Positions 35,378-46,464 of a stretch of DNA of 64,000 nt are shown in pieces. Under the pieces are notes generated by a model, which did not search any database, was not told the DNA's origin, and saw only the letters and a program-made list of their open reading frames with translations. The stretch is taken from positions 5,135,775-5,199,774 of the forward strand of contig NC_052409.1 of NCBI RefSeq assembly GCF_009389715.1, read 5' to 3'. A program made the position numbers and the translations under genes. The first letter of the stretch is position 1. Each line of letters opens with the position of its first letter. The stretch comes from Phoenix dactylifera. Lineage: Eukaryota; Streptophyta; Magnoliopsida; Arecales; Arecaceae.

Positions 35378-36160
35378 AGAAATTTTTCTTTTAGTGAGAG
35401 TGGTAGGAATTTTACACCATTCAACAGATGCAAATATTATTTTTGTTTGTGGATACTTGTGCGAGACATTGTCAGGCATCCGGTAGACTTGATACCATTC
35501 TGCATTTACGTGTTCTTTAATTCTCCATGCTTATTTTCTTTTTCTTTTTTTGGCATTTGGGTGGCATGTAAGGAATTCTCCATGGTTGTTAGTAACTTGG
35601 CTTCCATAGCTGTAGTTCATGCTTGTTAGTAACTTGAAAATTCTATATGCTAATATAATTTAGATTTGTCTCGGTCTCTAACAACAATTGTAGCCTTCTT
35701 CATCATTTTTTTTAAGGATTAGATGGAGAAGGTCTATTGAAATTCAAACCCTGGTGACTAATAACCAGTCCAAATCTGTTGGCACCCTAAAAGGTTTCAA
35801 AATTGGTCAAGTTTATGCTGCTGTAAAGCCTGATGCAATATCGATTTTCATCCATGAATCAAGGTTGCCAGATTCAAATTATGGGTTCAAATATAGCGGT
35901 GCTTCATATTTTGTTAGGAATTTGTTGTGCATATTGTAGCTTCTGATATTGGATATCTATAGGAGAATGTGATGCCAATTTACGTGGTCTGGCTTGCGAA
36001 GGAAAGCTTTTGTGGCTTTAATTTTAATTCCTAATCGAGCTTAAAAGGTGTTGCAACAACTGCAGCTAATCATTGTTTGAAGTATTAAATTATTTTGTGG
36101 AGTTGAGAATATTTGAATCCAATAATGGGTGCATGGAGTTGAACCACACAGAGAATCCAA
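34576..36160 (+). repeat. Duplicated PRP17 3' segment, copy 2
   Basis: A diverged direct copy of two blocks from 27514-30960. The position equivalent to the PRP17 terminal exon (about 35127, after GATTGGCAG) reads GGCATAG instead of GGATTAG, so the in-frame GAT-TAG is lost. The copy also has a (GA)n expansion not present in copy 1. No coding function is visible. Confidence 0.8.
35336..35375. repeat. (GA)n microsatellite
   Basis: About 20 uninterrupted GA units inside copy 2 of the duplicated segment. The corresponding place in copy 1 (about 30300) has only a few CT/AT units. Confidence 0.85.
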
Positions 36161-36499
36161 ACTCTACTTTTTCTCCGTCCATCAAGCTAGTGTTCTTTAT
36201 TTCCTAATATTTTCCTTCATTTTATTAGTTTAGATAGATTTGCTATCTAATTTTCTTTAATCAAAAAAAGAAAAATACAGTTTTCTCTTCAATTAGAACA
36301 CGTGGGATCAATGCAAGTTCTTAACCGATGTGCTTCTTATGTTTACGGACGTGATTGAAGCATATCACCATTATTGACATCAAACATTATAAAGGAAAAG
36401 AAGTTTTATGACTGAAACAGGTTTCTGTCTGATTAGCACTAAATATTGCATCATGAAACATATTCTAGGATGTCAAATGTATGGTCGAGCAAGTACCAA

Positions 36500-37490
36500 T
36501 GCAGGTAAAATTCTTTTGCTGGAAATTGGTCCATCAGTATTATTCCTAATCATATGACTACTTGTGACTTATGCCCGACTCATATGGAAGATGTTTCCCA
36601 TGTGTTACTTTATTGCTCTTATGCTCGGTTCTGCTGGTATTCAATTGCTAATCACTATCACATTGATGCACCTGCATCTTTGCCGGCATTGCTGGATCTA
36701 TTATCCAACGCCCTGAAGGAGGCAAAGGTAAAATTGGTGGTGGCATGTTCAGGTTGGCAAATGTGGAATCGAAGAAACCATAGGGTATTTCAGTATGAAA
36801 CTATTGACTCCTCAAAAGCTGGTGAGGAGTACTTTGTGTTACCTGCTGAATGATGATTCTCCTAGTGCTCAAGTTTATGTTCAGACACAGTCAAAGAACT
36901 GGGGAAATATTACGCAGCAGCTTGTTGGCCCTTCTCCTCTGCAATGTAAGTGGTTTCCCTGTCCCCTTGGTGTCTTGAAACTGAATTTTGATGGAGCCAT
37001 AAGAGATTCGACAGCAGCAGCAAGATTGATCCTATGAGATCATACAACCTGGCTGATGTGGGTGGCTGGACGCCCTCTCCCTCAATGTTTTGTTCCATAT
37101 GCAAAGTACTGGGATTGTGAGAAGGTTTTAAATGTGCTATAATGAAGTTCCAGGCTTCGTAGATTTGGATCTAGGGGGATTCAATGGATATTATCTCTAT
37201 GTTTAATGAACCTAACTATATACATGGTGCTTGGCTTCTCCTCTGGTGCAGGATATTTTGCTTTAGACGTGGTCTTGTTTTGCAATTCGAATCTCTCACA
37301 TCTCTAGGACACAGAATCAAGTGGCACATTTGGCTACCACATATGCCTTAAAAGCTGGTTTGCAGGGACCTTTAATATTTGATGTTGCTACTACTGCTTT
37401 GTAAATTAGTGTGCCATGGATATTACTGTTGTTCTGTTAGGTTCAGGTGCTTAGTGATCATCTGTTTTGTTTACTATTTTTATAGTAATG
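36500..37490 (+). mobile_element. 5'-truncated L1-type LINE, 3' end only
   Basis: The frame at 36554-36853 encodes CDLCPTHMEDVSHVLLYCSY followed by ARFCWYSI, the zinc-binding zf-RVT domain found after plant LINE reverse transcriptases. A shifted frame at about 36960-37037 gives GVLKLNFDGAIRDSTAA, the start of a LINE RNase H domain with its first catalytic Asp. NQVAHLATTYA near 37320-37350 is the RNase H C-terminal part. There is no RT core upstream, so the copy is truncated. It ends near a CT-rich tail followed by a poly-C tract. Confidence 0.85.
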
Positions 37491-37501
37491 CAATCCTCTC
37501 T

Positions 37502-37552
37502 CCCCCCCCCCCCCCCCCCCCCCAACACACACACACACAAAAAAAAAAAAAC
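37502..37552. repeat. C22, (AC)n and A-tract
   Basis: A run of 22 C is followed by seven AC units and about 13 A. The order C-run then A-run also occurs at 48048-48091, in both cases at a LINE border. Confidence 0.85.
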
Positions 37553-38859
37553 ATAGTCGAGCCATAAAGTTTGATCCTCTGACGACCCTCATCACCCATA
37601 TTTTATATAAAATAACGTGGCATATACTTAAACCGCAACTTAGCGATAAGCCACTTCCATCGAAAAACTTAGTGATAGACCACTCTATTGACATGCAATA
37701 ATGGTTCAACATCTTGGTTCGATGCATATTATACTTTGCTCGTGCAGTACTATGGCGTGTTGGATCATCATGCACACGGGATAAGCGGGACTCCTCTTCC
37801 TCGTTTTGCTCTGTTCTTTTTTTTTTTTAGTACACCAGCAGCTCACACTAATCTCAGGGTGAGTATTACCTACCGAGTCGAAGGATGTTTTGCCCTGTTT
37901 GCTGTCCCAAAATAGATACCAATCAACGAGGCAGCCCCATAAGCCAAACAGCACCTCGAGCAATCGGACTCGCTCTCCCAGACCACTCAATGCTCATGCT
38001 TGGCCACTCGACGAGCGTTAGAGGTCACAACAGCCAAAAGCCAACCACTTACATTCTGGATAACAAATACCGGCTCTTTTTCAGCTTTTGCTACAAAGCG
38101 CTACGCCATTTCTTAGAAGCTGATCGATGTTGAAGGCTCAGTTGCTTTCAAAGCTGACTGCCAAGCAACAGCATATGCTTTGATTGATTTGCCTGAAATC
38201 AGCCTATGTTCGTTCCATCTTATACAGCAGTACCTTGTACTCCACTCTGCAAATACTAAATCAAATCCAAAACAATTGGCCGAAACAATTAGCATTTAAC
38301 AAAGAAAAACAAGTTTTTATGATCCGACAATTCCTACCAATATCCATCACAGAAGAATTTTAATGCAACAATCCACGGTATCTATATCCATTTGAAATCA
38401 AAAGAACACCAATGCAACTCCAACCTGATATTCCTATGAAAACCTACAGGAAAGAAACCTACCGCTTAGCAGCAGAGCCTCATGGGTACCACATGATGTC
38501 CATCTTAGGCCATCAAATGTACCTTTGACTTTTCATACTTTTTCAACCAAGCATATATGCATGATAGAATCCATTGAAAATGCCAAATTGCACCACCTAT
38601 ATCGGATCCAAATCAAGGAAATGTAATATAATTGTCAAAGTTCGATGATTCAAGAGGAAAATACACAAAGTATCCAAATAAGGTTGGCAAGCAGTGCCCA
38701 TGTCCGGATAAGCAACCAACCCTATATACTTTGTACAGCTCACAGTAAAAGTAATAGCATCATAGAAGGAAGTCCAGCATTGTTTCAGGCCATCAATCTA
38801 CACCATAATCACCCCAAGGCCAGCTACCCACCTATCAGAAAATAACATGTAAATTCCAT
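37553..38859. other. No gene recognised
   Basis: Intergenic DNA downstream of SKP1-A (which is on the minus strand). A phrase pair with AACTTAG(C/T)GATA(A/G) occurs at about 37638 and 37667. A GTGAGTATT phrase near 37860 resembles one near 31100. Part of the right end must be SKP1-A 3' UTR. No exon or RNA gene was recognised. Confidence 0.35.
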
Positions 38860-41800
38860 TCACTCAAAGGCCCACTGGTTCTCTCTCCGGACCTCTTCCT
38901 CTTCTTCAGGAGTAAAGTCATTTTTGATGTTGAAAGTTTTGCGGATCTCTTCAGGGGTCTTGCCCTTGATCATATCAGCCACGGTTTGGCAGGTCAGATC
39001 CAGTAGGCCTTTAATGTTTAGATAGTTTGCAGCCTGGAAACACCAAGCAAAGATTCAAAAAAGAGTCATAAAATTCTAACAACTAACAAACTAAACAAAT
39101 GCAGAAATAAATCTCGAAGCAGATGAATTCTTGTTTGCAAATATATAAAAAGCTTTACAGCAAGGTAGGACGAACTCTAACAAGAGAAGTAGAATACATG
39201 TTGCAGCTAATAATCAGAACAATGTGTAAAGCCATAATAGGGGAAAATATTGCATTAGTTCTGCAACCACTCTCCTCCTCCCCTTCTTGAAACAACATAA
39301 AAAAAGTAAGATATAAAGATCATTCTACACTGATAAAACAAAAACATTGGAGTGACCTGATTAACAAGAAATACAGACATACAGGAAAGCATAACCATAT
39401 GTGTGGACATAAACATTGCTTTGACGCACTGCAACCATACAAGGCAAAATGACACAATGCAAAAAAAATGAATGCAAAATTACATATTAAAATAGAGGTA
39501 GACTAGGATACACTTGAGTCTATCCGGTCATGTCATGATTGGACAATGAGGATCCAAAATCAATGATCCGGGCTGTTCGATGTGACCTACTATTTCTGAA
39601 CTGCTTACACACAAAAAATCATATGATTTTGAGACTCATAGCATATGCATTAAATGGTCAAAAATTGGATAATCTACATAATACGAAACAATACATAGAA
39701 TACAACAGTTTAAATCATCATGCATAGACCAAGGATCTCCAAAAATATTAGTTTTGGTATAAAATACTTTAAAGATATTATATCACATCCAATAATATGG
39801 ATTATCGATAATGGACGCCCATCATCCAATTATGACCTCACCAGATCTAAGTGGAGATACACTCGAGTGTATCTGTGTATCACAACTGTTACTCTACCTA
39901 TGTCATATTACGATTTTGAAGGGTTCCCGATATTACATATACATAACGGGTATTTTATTGACAATCATTATTTATCCATTATACCATCATGACCATTATT
40001 CACATTTTCATTGTTTAATAAATTATAAAATCATATCTTTCTTTAAAAAAGAAAAAAATATCTTATTCAGTTAACAAAGATATTATCAAAGAACAACATT
40101 ATTTCATGTTAAATGTCATATAACAGCTATTATCATAGATAGAATCAAGACATGCGATACCGGTATCGGCATCTGTACTAGTTGACCGGCGGTGCAGTAC
40201 CGTGCTATTCCGTTCCAGCATATATCGACAAAACGAGAGCCAGCGAGGGAGGGGGAGAGGGAGGAGAAAGGAAAAATGTGTGTGTGAGAGAGAGAGAGTG
40301 AGAGGGGGGGAGGGGGGAGAGGGAGAGGAAGGGAAGGAAAGAGCGAGAGGGAGGGGGAGGCCCAGAGGAGGGTCAGGGAGTCCCTTGTTTCTAACGAATA
40401 GGGGTTTGAAATAGGGAAACTGAGAATGGAACCCCTATTTCGGCCCTCCCCCTCTCTCTCTTCCCCCTCTCCCCTCCCTCACTAGTTTCTCGAACTGAAA
40501 GGCGAAACCGTGCCAGTACGCCCTCGGTATGGCTTGGTACGGCCCGAACCTAACGGTTCAAAGCGGTACAATATTCCATGGATTCTATGCAAAAAATTGC
40601 AATTTTATTACTTTCCAAAAGATCCGGCCAAAGGCTTGTTTGGGAAATAATTGCAGTTATTTCCATTATAAGAATAACAATAATATTTCAGTTTCTGAAG
40701 GCTCCAATTATTAGGGGATAAAAAGTTTACTAAAACAGAGCATGTATAAGGCAACAAGAAAATTAGAGTACCAGCTCATCTTACATCATGAACAAATTGA
40801 ATAATAAAAAAAAAGGATACACTCATTGCCACAAATAACATCGTATCTAATCCAATTATATCCACCTATATGCAAATGAGAATGTAGTTCACTTGCCAAT
40901 AGAAGCATTAAAATGCCCCCTATCCAATGAACCTGTGACAGCAAGTGCACACAAGCACCAGCTCATCTACATGAACCATATGACATTGAAGTACAAATTT
41001 TCATGATTCCCTAGATATTAAGTATGGCACAGACGCCCCTAAGCTATGATGAATATGGACTAACACCAGCAGCAAATAAATAGGTAACTACAACCATAAA
41101 ATTATTAAAGGGAACTTGATGCCAGAAACAGTTGACATTAAACTTTTCTTTCATTGAGAATTCTCCCCACCTCCATCGCTGTGGCGTGATCCAAAAACCA
41201 AAAACAAACCTATGCAGAGCCTACCTGTCTTTCATTAATAATCATGCCATTAGTACCGCAAAACCAGATGTTTAATAAGTACTCATGCGCCTAATGTGAT
41301 TCAGAACAGAATGTCCCTTCACAAGATTGAGAATTAGTATAGTGACTCATCACCTAACTTCACTGTGTATAATTCCAGCTCTCTGTTCTCAATGGTATGA
41401 TCAAATGCTCGTTACACGAAACATCCTGGAGAAAATTCTTGATGCTACTTCATGCTCTTTCAAGTTATCACCTATTCAGGATGATGCAACCATAACCCTG
41501 AATAATTTGCCAAATGCCACCAAACAACAAAGCACATACTAGCAATGCGGGCATAAAAGAAAGATGGAAATCTATTCAATATTTTCTGCATAGGATGATA
41601 AGAGAAGCAAATGGGGGCCATGAGGTGTGCCACATGCCAAGTGCCGGACATGTCAAATATCTAATATATTATGTATCCAGGGGAGGATTCTATTTGCAGT
41701 TTTCAACCCTACAGAGGCATCAAAACTCAGATGTCTGTTGAAGTGCAGTTCATGCTCCAAGCAGAAGTACAAACAGTTGGTGGCATGTCCAACATAAACC

Positions 41801-44469
41801 GCTTCAGCATAGAATTGACAATAGAGTTTAGCTACTGATAAGTCACAGTGATTAAATGGATGGTATATTAATATGATGTTTCAACGAGTAATATATAGGA
41901 CTTTAAGATGTTGAAAGAAGCCTTAAAAAACAAGGTATGCTTATCAACCTCATAATAATTATTTCCTTAAAGGGGGTTTCTTTGGGGCAGGCCGGGTTTT
42001 TTTATTCTTTGTTTAAAGGGGAATGGGGGATTAAATGGATCGTACATTAATATGATGTTTCCATGAGTAATATATAGGACTTTAAGATGTTGAAAGAAGC
42101 CTTAAAAAACAAGCTACGCTTATCAGCCTCAAAATAGTTATTTCCTCAAAGTGAGATTTCTAAAGCAAAAGAGTGTTTCACATTAAAAATTACTTCATTT
42201 TGAATTCCTTCGAATTGCACCGCCATTGTCACAATGACTTTAAAAATTGTCCAGAAATTGTTTCTTGAGGTTAAAGATACCATTCATTAGCACTAAATTA
42301 TTGATTGTCTAAATGTTGAGAAAAATTCTATCTCATACTTTAAATTATGTATAAAACCAATTCAGGAACCACAGATTATTGATTTCTTGTTTATTTTCTT
42401 ATACGTTGGATTAACTAACAACTAAAAAATCTGCTTGTACCATTGTAAAGCGGAGGATGATAAGTCTACATGATGAATAATTCAGAAGACTTTGGAAGTC
42501 TGAAATATTACATGAATAAGTGATTCACAAGTACAAGAAATGCAACACCTGAGTCAAAACATCTAACTCACAAAAAAAGCAAGAACAATGACTAGCCTTA
42601 TTTACCCAAACACGCTTACAGAAATGAAGAAATGCTCTCAAAAAATGATTTGAAAAGCCAAATGATGAATATACATATCATCCACGACCAATTTGCTTAA
42701 TTTTGGCAGAAACTGGAAAGCACAATTGAAATTGGACAAAAGCTGTAATAAAACTGATCAGTTTAGATAAAACCAGTTGAAAGCCAAAACCAAGGGGAGG
42801 TTTCAACTGTCACAATGTTACATGGACTCAAAGTTGTTTGTTGGGTGCCGGTGCATCTAAATGTCAGATCTTTTCACAATCTAAGAATTTCTTCTTATGA
42901 AGCCAAGTCCGAATGTTTTACCAGCATCCATGTTTAGGTGCCAGTGCAGATACTTTGGGCTATGTCAAACGTTATGGGTAACATAGCTTGGTCCATGCCA
43001 AAACATTCCCCTCCAGACAAAACTGGTCAGTTGTAGCGAGAACTTAGTCTTTCAAAAATATAAATGAGTAGATGCTGGTGCAGTCATTATAAGTAATATT
43101 CGTAATGCACCACTATCAAATAAATAACTCATTTAATATACTGCATGATGGATGTAAGTGCATGCAATAGATTGAGGGGGCTTTCCACCTAAGGAGATAT
43201 TATTCTTTCACCCTTTCTCTCAGCCACATGTAAATACATCTTCTTGCTTCCCTCTCTCTGATGAAGAAATTGTACACCTATATGCAATAATAACTAAAGT
43301 ATATCAAAGAAAATAACTAACAAACACAAACTATCTTAAGCTAAAGGTCCTAGTTGGTAATTATGATGACGACATACGAACAAGTCACATAACCATTAAC
43401 CCCCTTAAAACTGGTTTATTCCAGTTATTCTCACTCTGCATAACCAAATTCAGCCAATGAATTCAAATCAACAGGAGATAACAAATGATGAAGACAATGG
43501 GAGAAAACACCAAAGACATCGTCACTAACCCAATTATGCACATTACGAAAGAAATAGAAAGGTATTCTTTAGTAACAAAAGTCTGCAAGACCTTGTTAGA
43601 TACCTTTGGTCATAATAACACATATTAAATAGATACAGGCAGAGCAACAATTATTTCCATTAGAATGCAATCAAAATCAATAGAAAAAGCAGAGCCCAGA
43701 AATCTCACCCGACGTCAACAAATACATGAACCTCATGAAATCAAATCAGATGTTCATATTTCTATCACAAACTCACAGCCAGAGATAGATGAGGCAAATA
43801 TGAAAGCTAAACAAGATAAGACCTAGCAACAAATCCCAGCACAAATAACCAAAAGAAACCCCAATAAATGAAGCAAATATGAAACCCTATCAAAAAGAAA
43901 CCCCAACAAAATCACAGCCAGAGATAGATGAGGCAAATATGAAAGCCGAACAAGATCAGACCTAACAACAAATCCCAGCACAAATAACCAAAAGAAACCC
44001 CCCTAAATGACCCTATCAAAAACGGCACACATATCATCAAATCTAAGAGCAATAAAAATAAACAAACAAGCCTAATTGACGAAGAAAGAAGGAAATCACG
44101 AAAACTTAAATCAAAAGAGGGGGGGTGGACAGATCAAGGGTCGAAGGATCTAACAAGGATGAGGTCGAAGAGCGTGGCCTGGTCGACCCTGACGAACTCG
44201 GCGTCCCAGGCCTTGAGCTCGTCGTCAGCGAGCTTGGAGGAGGAGTCCTCGGCGGCGGCCTTGGAGGCGGCGGCAGAGGCTTCGACGTGCCTCTTGCAGT
44301 ATTCAATCACCTTGGAGAGGATCTTGCTGGTAACGTTGGGTAGGGGGATGCCGTTGCTGGCGCAGTCATCCTCTATCATGTGCTTGATCGTCTGTGATTC
44401 CATTGCCACAGTCTCCTCCACCTCGAAGACCTCGCCATCAGAGCTCTTCAAGATGATCTTCTCCGCCAT
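38860..44469 (-). CDS. SKP1-like protein A (SCF ubiquitin ligase subunit)
   Basis: SKP1 links CUL1 to F-box proteins in SCF E3 ubiquitin ligases, in nucleus and cytosol. There are two exons on the minus strand: exon 1 44469-44155 (105 codons) and exon 2 39033-38860 (57 codons plus stop), giving 162 residues, the usual SKP1 length. The N-terminal BTB/POZ-like half has [36 protein letters not shown] and the CUL1-side [10 protein letters not shown]. The Skp1 C-terminal half has [18 protein letters not shown], then [40 protein letters not shown] and the end ENQWAFE, the F-box-binding helices. The single intron (5.1 kb) falls between LFDLIL and AANYLN, the conserved plant SKP1 intron site, with donor GTTAGA and acceptor TTTCCAG. 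All key residues look intact, so the gene is probably functional. Confidence 0.95.
40146..40575. repeat. GGTACCGG-type repeat with GA and CT arms, in SKP1-A intron
   Basis: ATACCGGTATCGGCATCTG is followed by a long GA/G-rich tract (40238-40378), a short spacer, a complementary CT/C-rich tract (40440-40490), and then CGGTATGGCTTGGTACGG. The purine and pyrimidine arms could pair as a foldback. Similar motifs occur at 1559-1835. Confidence 0.45.
41850..42160. repeat. Tandem duplication of about 179 bp in SKP1-A intron
   Basis: Units at 41850-42028 and 42029-42160 share GATTAAATGGAT, TTAATATGATGTTTC and GGACTTTAAGATGTTGAAAG nearly perfectly. Unit 1 carries an extra G/T-rich tail. Confidence 0.85.
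43773..44005. repeat. Tandem duplication, period 139 bp, in SKP1-A intron
   Basis: TCACAGCCAGAGATAGATGA with the following AACAAATCCCAGCACAAATA block starts at 43773 and again at 43912. It lies close to the 5' splice donor of SKP1-A. It is nearly identical between units, so it is recent. Confidence 0.85.
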
Positions 44470-44591
44470 GGACGCCGGGAATCGATCACCGGAGTGAAGG
44501 AATTAAAGCAATAAGAAACCTACGAGATGAACGACGCAAGTTTTTATTTCTTATGGCCTCTTTTTTTCTTCGCCTCGGTTGTTGTTCGAGA

Positions 44592-44600
44592 TATTTATCT
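44592..44600 (-). promoter_or_regulatory. Weak TATA candidate of SKP1-A
   Basis: On the minus strand GATAAATAT lies about 125 bases upstream of the SKP1-A start codon. The distance fits a plant core promoter, but the match to TATAWAW is imperfect. Confidence 0.3.
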
Positions 44601-45984
44601 AGTGGCGAAGGAAACAAAGGCCAGGAGAGGATGTTTCTGACCGTCCGATTAGGAAACGGCAGATGGATTTAATCAAGGAATCTGTTTTTAGAAAACGGTG
44701 AGCTAGTAGGTTCCAGAGGAGGTCGCCAACGTGAAACACTTGTCGATAGATCCGTGGGATACAATCATCATCAAACTTTTCAGAAAAAAATATTTAAATC
44801 TCAAAAATTTTATTTATTTTAATTGGATACTAAAATCTAGAGCATATTTGGTTTGCAAAAATTAGTTACCATAGTTGGAATAAAAATACGGAACTCCTAT
44901 TACAGCTATTTAGTTGGAGAGGGCTTTATTTTTATTCTGATTTTAGGAATAATTGGAAATATCCCAATCCCTGAACTCCTCTTAATATTCAGATTTTATT
45001 CTATTTTTTATTCCAACTCATTCCTATTGTGATTCTAATTGCAAACTAAATGCATCTTAACACAATACATTTTGGCTAAGCATGTAAATCGACGTAAGAG
45101 TAATCATTTCCTAATACACAAAGGCATAGTTCATGATGCCTATCCTATCAAACTCTGACATGGATAACACAAAAACATAAGACGGTCCACTTTAAGGCGG
45201 CACGTTGAGGAGCCATTGCAAAGATGGTTGCATCCTATGACGAAGAAGAACATCTTTTTTTGCTATTTGATGAAATGAAAAAAATTGACGGATTAAATAC
45301 TAAGACCTCTGAAAAGTAGCTATAAAAACAACTAAGAATGATTGCTTGAGATGATGAAGAAGATCATTGCATTAGATGCGGGGACCCCTAAAAATTATCT
45401 GTAAAAGCTACTAGAACAAAGTATCGAGGAATCATCCCAACATATAGACAACAATGCAAATTAATCTTTTACTAGATGTATTTGTTTTCTATCTGGACCT
45501 AATTTGAACCTTAGGAGTACATTTACTAACTTGCCCTTTAGCTTAACCTCAATGTCCTACTGTTCGATTGATTATAATGGGGAGTGAAGGCTCGATTTGC
45601 TCTTGTACGCCACCATCATATTCTATTTGCCATACTTGTAGTTGATATCTGAGTTGCTACAAAGTTTTATCTTTTTCTTTCACGAATCTTTCCTCGCGGC
45701 CCTTGCCATACTGTTTGCATGACAAGTATGTCACCTGAATCTATTAATTTTTGTTATATAAATGATATAAAAAATATTCACTTCAGGGGATTTTTATAGT
45801 TTCTAAGAATTTCTTCTGCTAGGTTTGATCTTTGATCTACTCATATAGACCGAACCGCACCAAATTTCCGTCCTGGTTGACCCTAGACCGGTCCAATATT
45901 TTACGGTCCGCTCCTCCACAGGAGCCCATTTCGGGAGCCCGGTTCCGATTCGAAATCGGAAACTCTCCGAAGGAAAGCTCTCCC
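44601..45984. other. Intergenic region between divergent SKP1-A and the SKP1-like copy
   Basis: The two SKP1-type genes are transcribed away from each other, with 1.6 kb between their start codons. Apart from a MITE-like element (44839-45057) I see no gene. The right end (about 45830-45980) holds the promoter of the SKP1-like copy. Confidence 0.5.
44839..45057. mobile_element. MITE-like element upstream of SKP1-A
   Basis: The ends form an imperfect inverted repeat: left AGAGCATATTTGGTTTGCAA, right (reverse complement) AGATGCATTTAGTTTGCAAT. It is about 219 bp, AT-rich and non-coding. A target duplication is not clear (TTA follows on the right only). Confidence 0.6.
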
Positions 45985-45992
45985 TATAAATA
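45985..45992 (+). promoter_or_regulatory. TATA box of the SKP1-like copy
   Basis: TATAAATA lies 112 bases before the ATG at 46104, followed by a CT-rich leader (TCTCTCTCCTCTCTCTCG, about 46021-46038). This is a textbook plant TATA and Y-patch arrangement. Confidence 0.7.
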
Positions 45993-46103
45993 CGCCCAAC
46001 CCCCCGCCCCATAGCGGTCCATCTCTCTCCTCTCTCTCGTTCTCTACCGTTTCCCGGAGCAGGTATTCGGGTTTTTCTAGGGTTTCTCTTTCTTCCGCGA
46101 TCG

Positions 46104-46464
46104 ATGGCAATCTCCGACGGTAACGGCAACGAGACCTCCGCCTCCATGCCTCCTCCGGAGGTAAAGACGGTGATGCTTAGGAGCTCGGACGGCGACGTGT
46201 TCGAGGTGGAGATGAAGGTGGCGACGGAGTTGGAGCCCATCAAGAACATGATCGAGGACGACTGCGCCCGCCCAAGGTATCATCCCCATACCTAACGTCT
46301 CGAGATTCATTCTTGCGAATGTCATCAAGAACTGCCAGAAGCACGTCGAGGCCGACGACGGGACGGAGGAGTACTGCGGCTCCGAGGAGGATCTCCGGTC
46401 GTGGGACTTCGACTTCATCAAGAAAATCAAGAGCAACCATGACCTCCTCTTCGACCTGATCAGG
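46104..46464 (+). pseudogene. SKP1-like gene copy with a frameshift
   Basis: The first exon of a diverged SKP1. It starts MAISDGNGNETSASMPPPEV and continues VMLRSSDGDVFEVEMKVATE and MIEDDCA, matching the SKP1 N-terminus. The reading frame then breaks near 46270 and stops at TAA (46293-46295). One frame over, SKP1 similarity resumes: IIPIPNV, VIKNCQKHVEADDGTEEY, LRSWDFDFIKK and LLFDLIR, ending at a good donor GTGAGT (46465), the same position as the intron of the intact SKP1 genes. One extra base around 46270-46278 would explain the break. No convincing second exon was found downstream. The divergent N-terminus, altered DQA region (IKKIKSNHD) and frameshift suggest a pseudogene, but the intact promoter leaves open a sequencing error or recent loss. 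Confidence 0.8.

Noticed and set aside
35315-35629. 104-codon frame starting MSGPLGTRERERER
   Set aside because: Most of the start is a (GA)n microsatellite, and the rest corresponds to non-coding sequence in the duplicated copy.
44125-44497. Plus-strand frames over SKP1-A exon 1, with similar frames at 62459-62877 over SKP1-B exon 1
   Set aside because: Antisense shadows of the SKP1 exons; their similarity to each other simply mirrors the paralogous exons.
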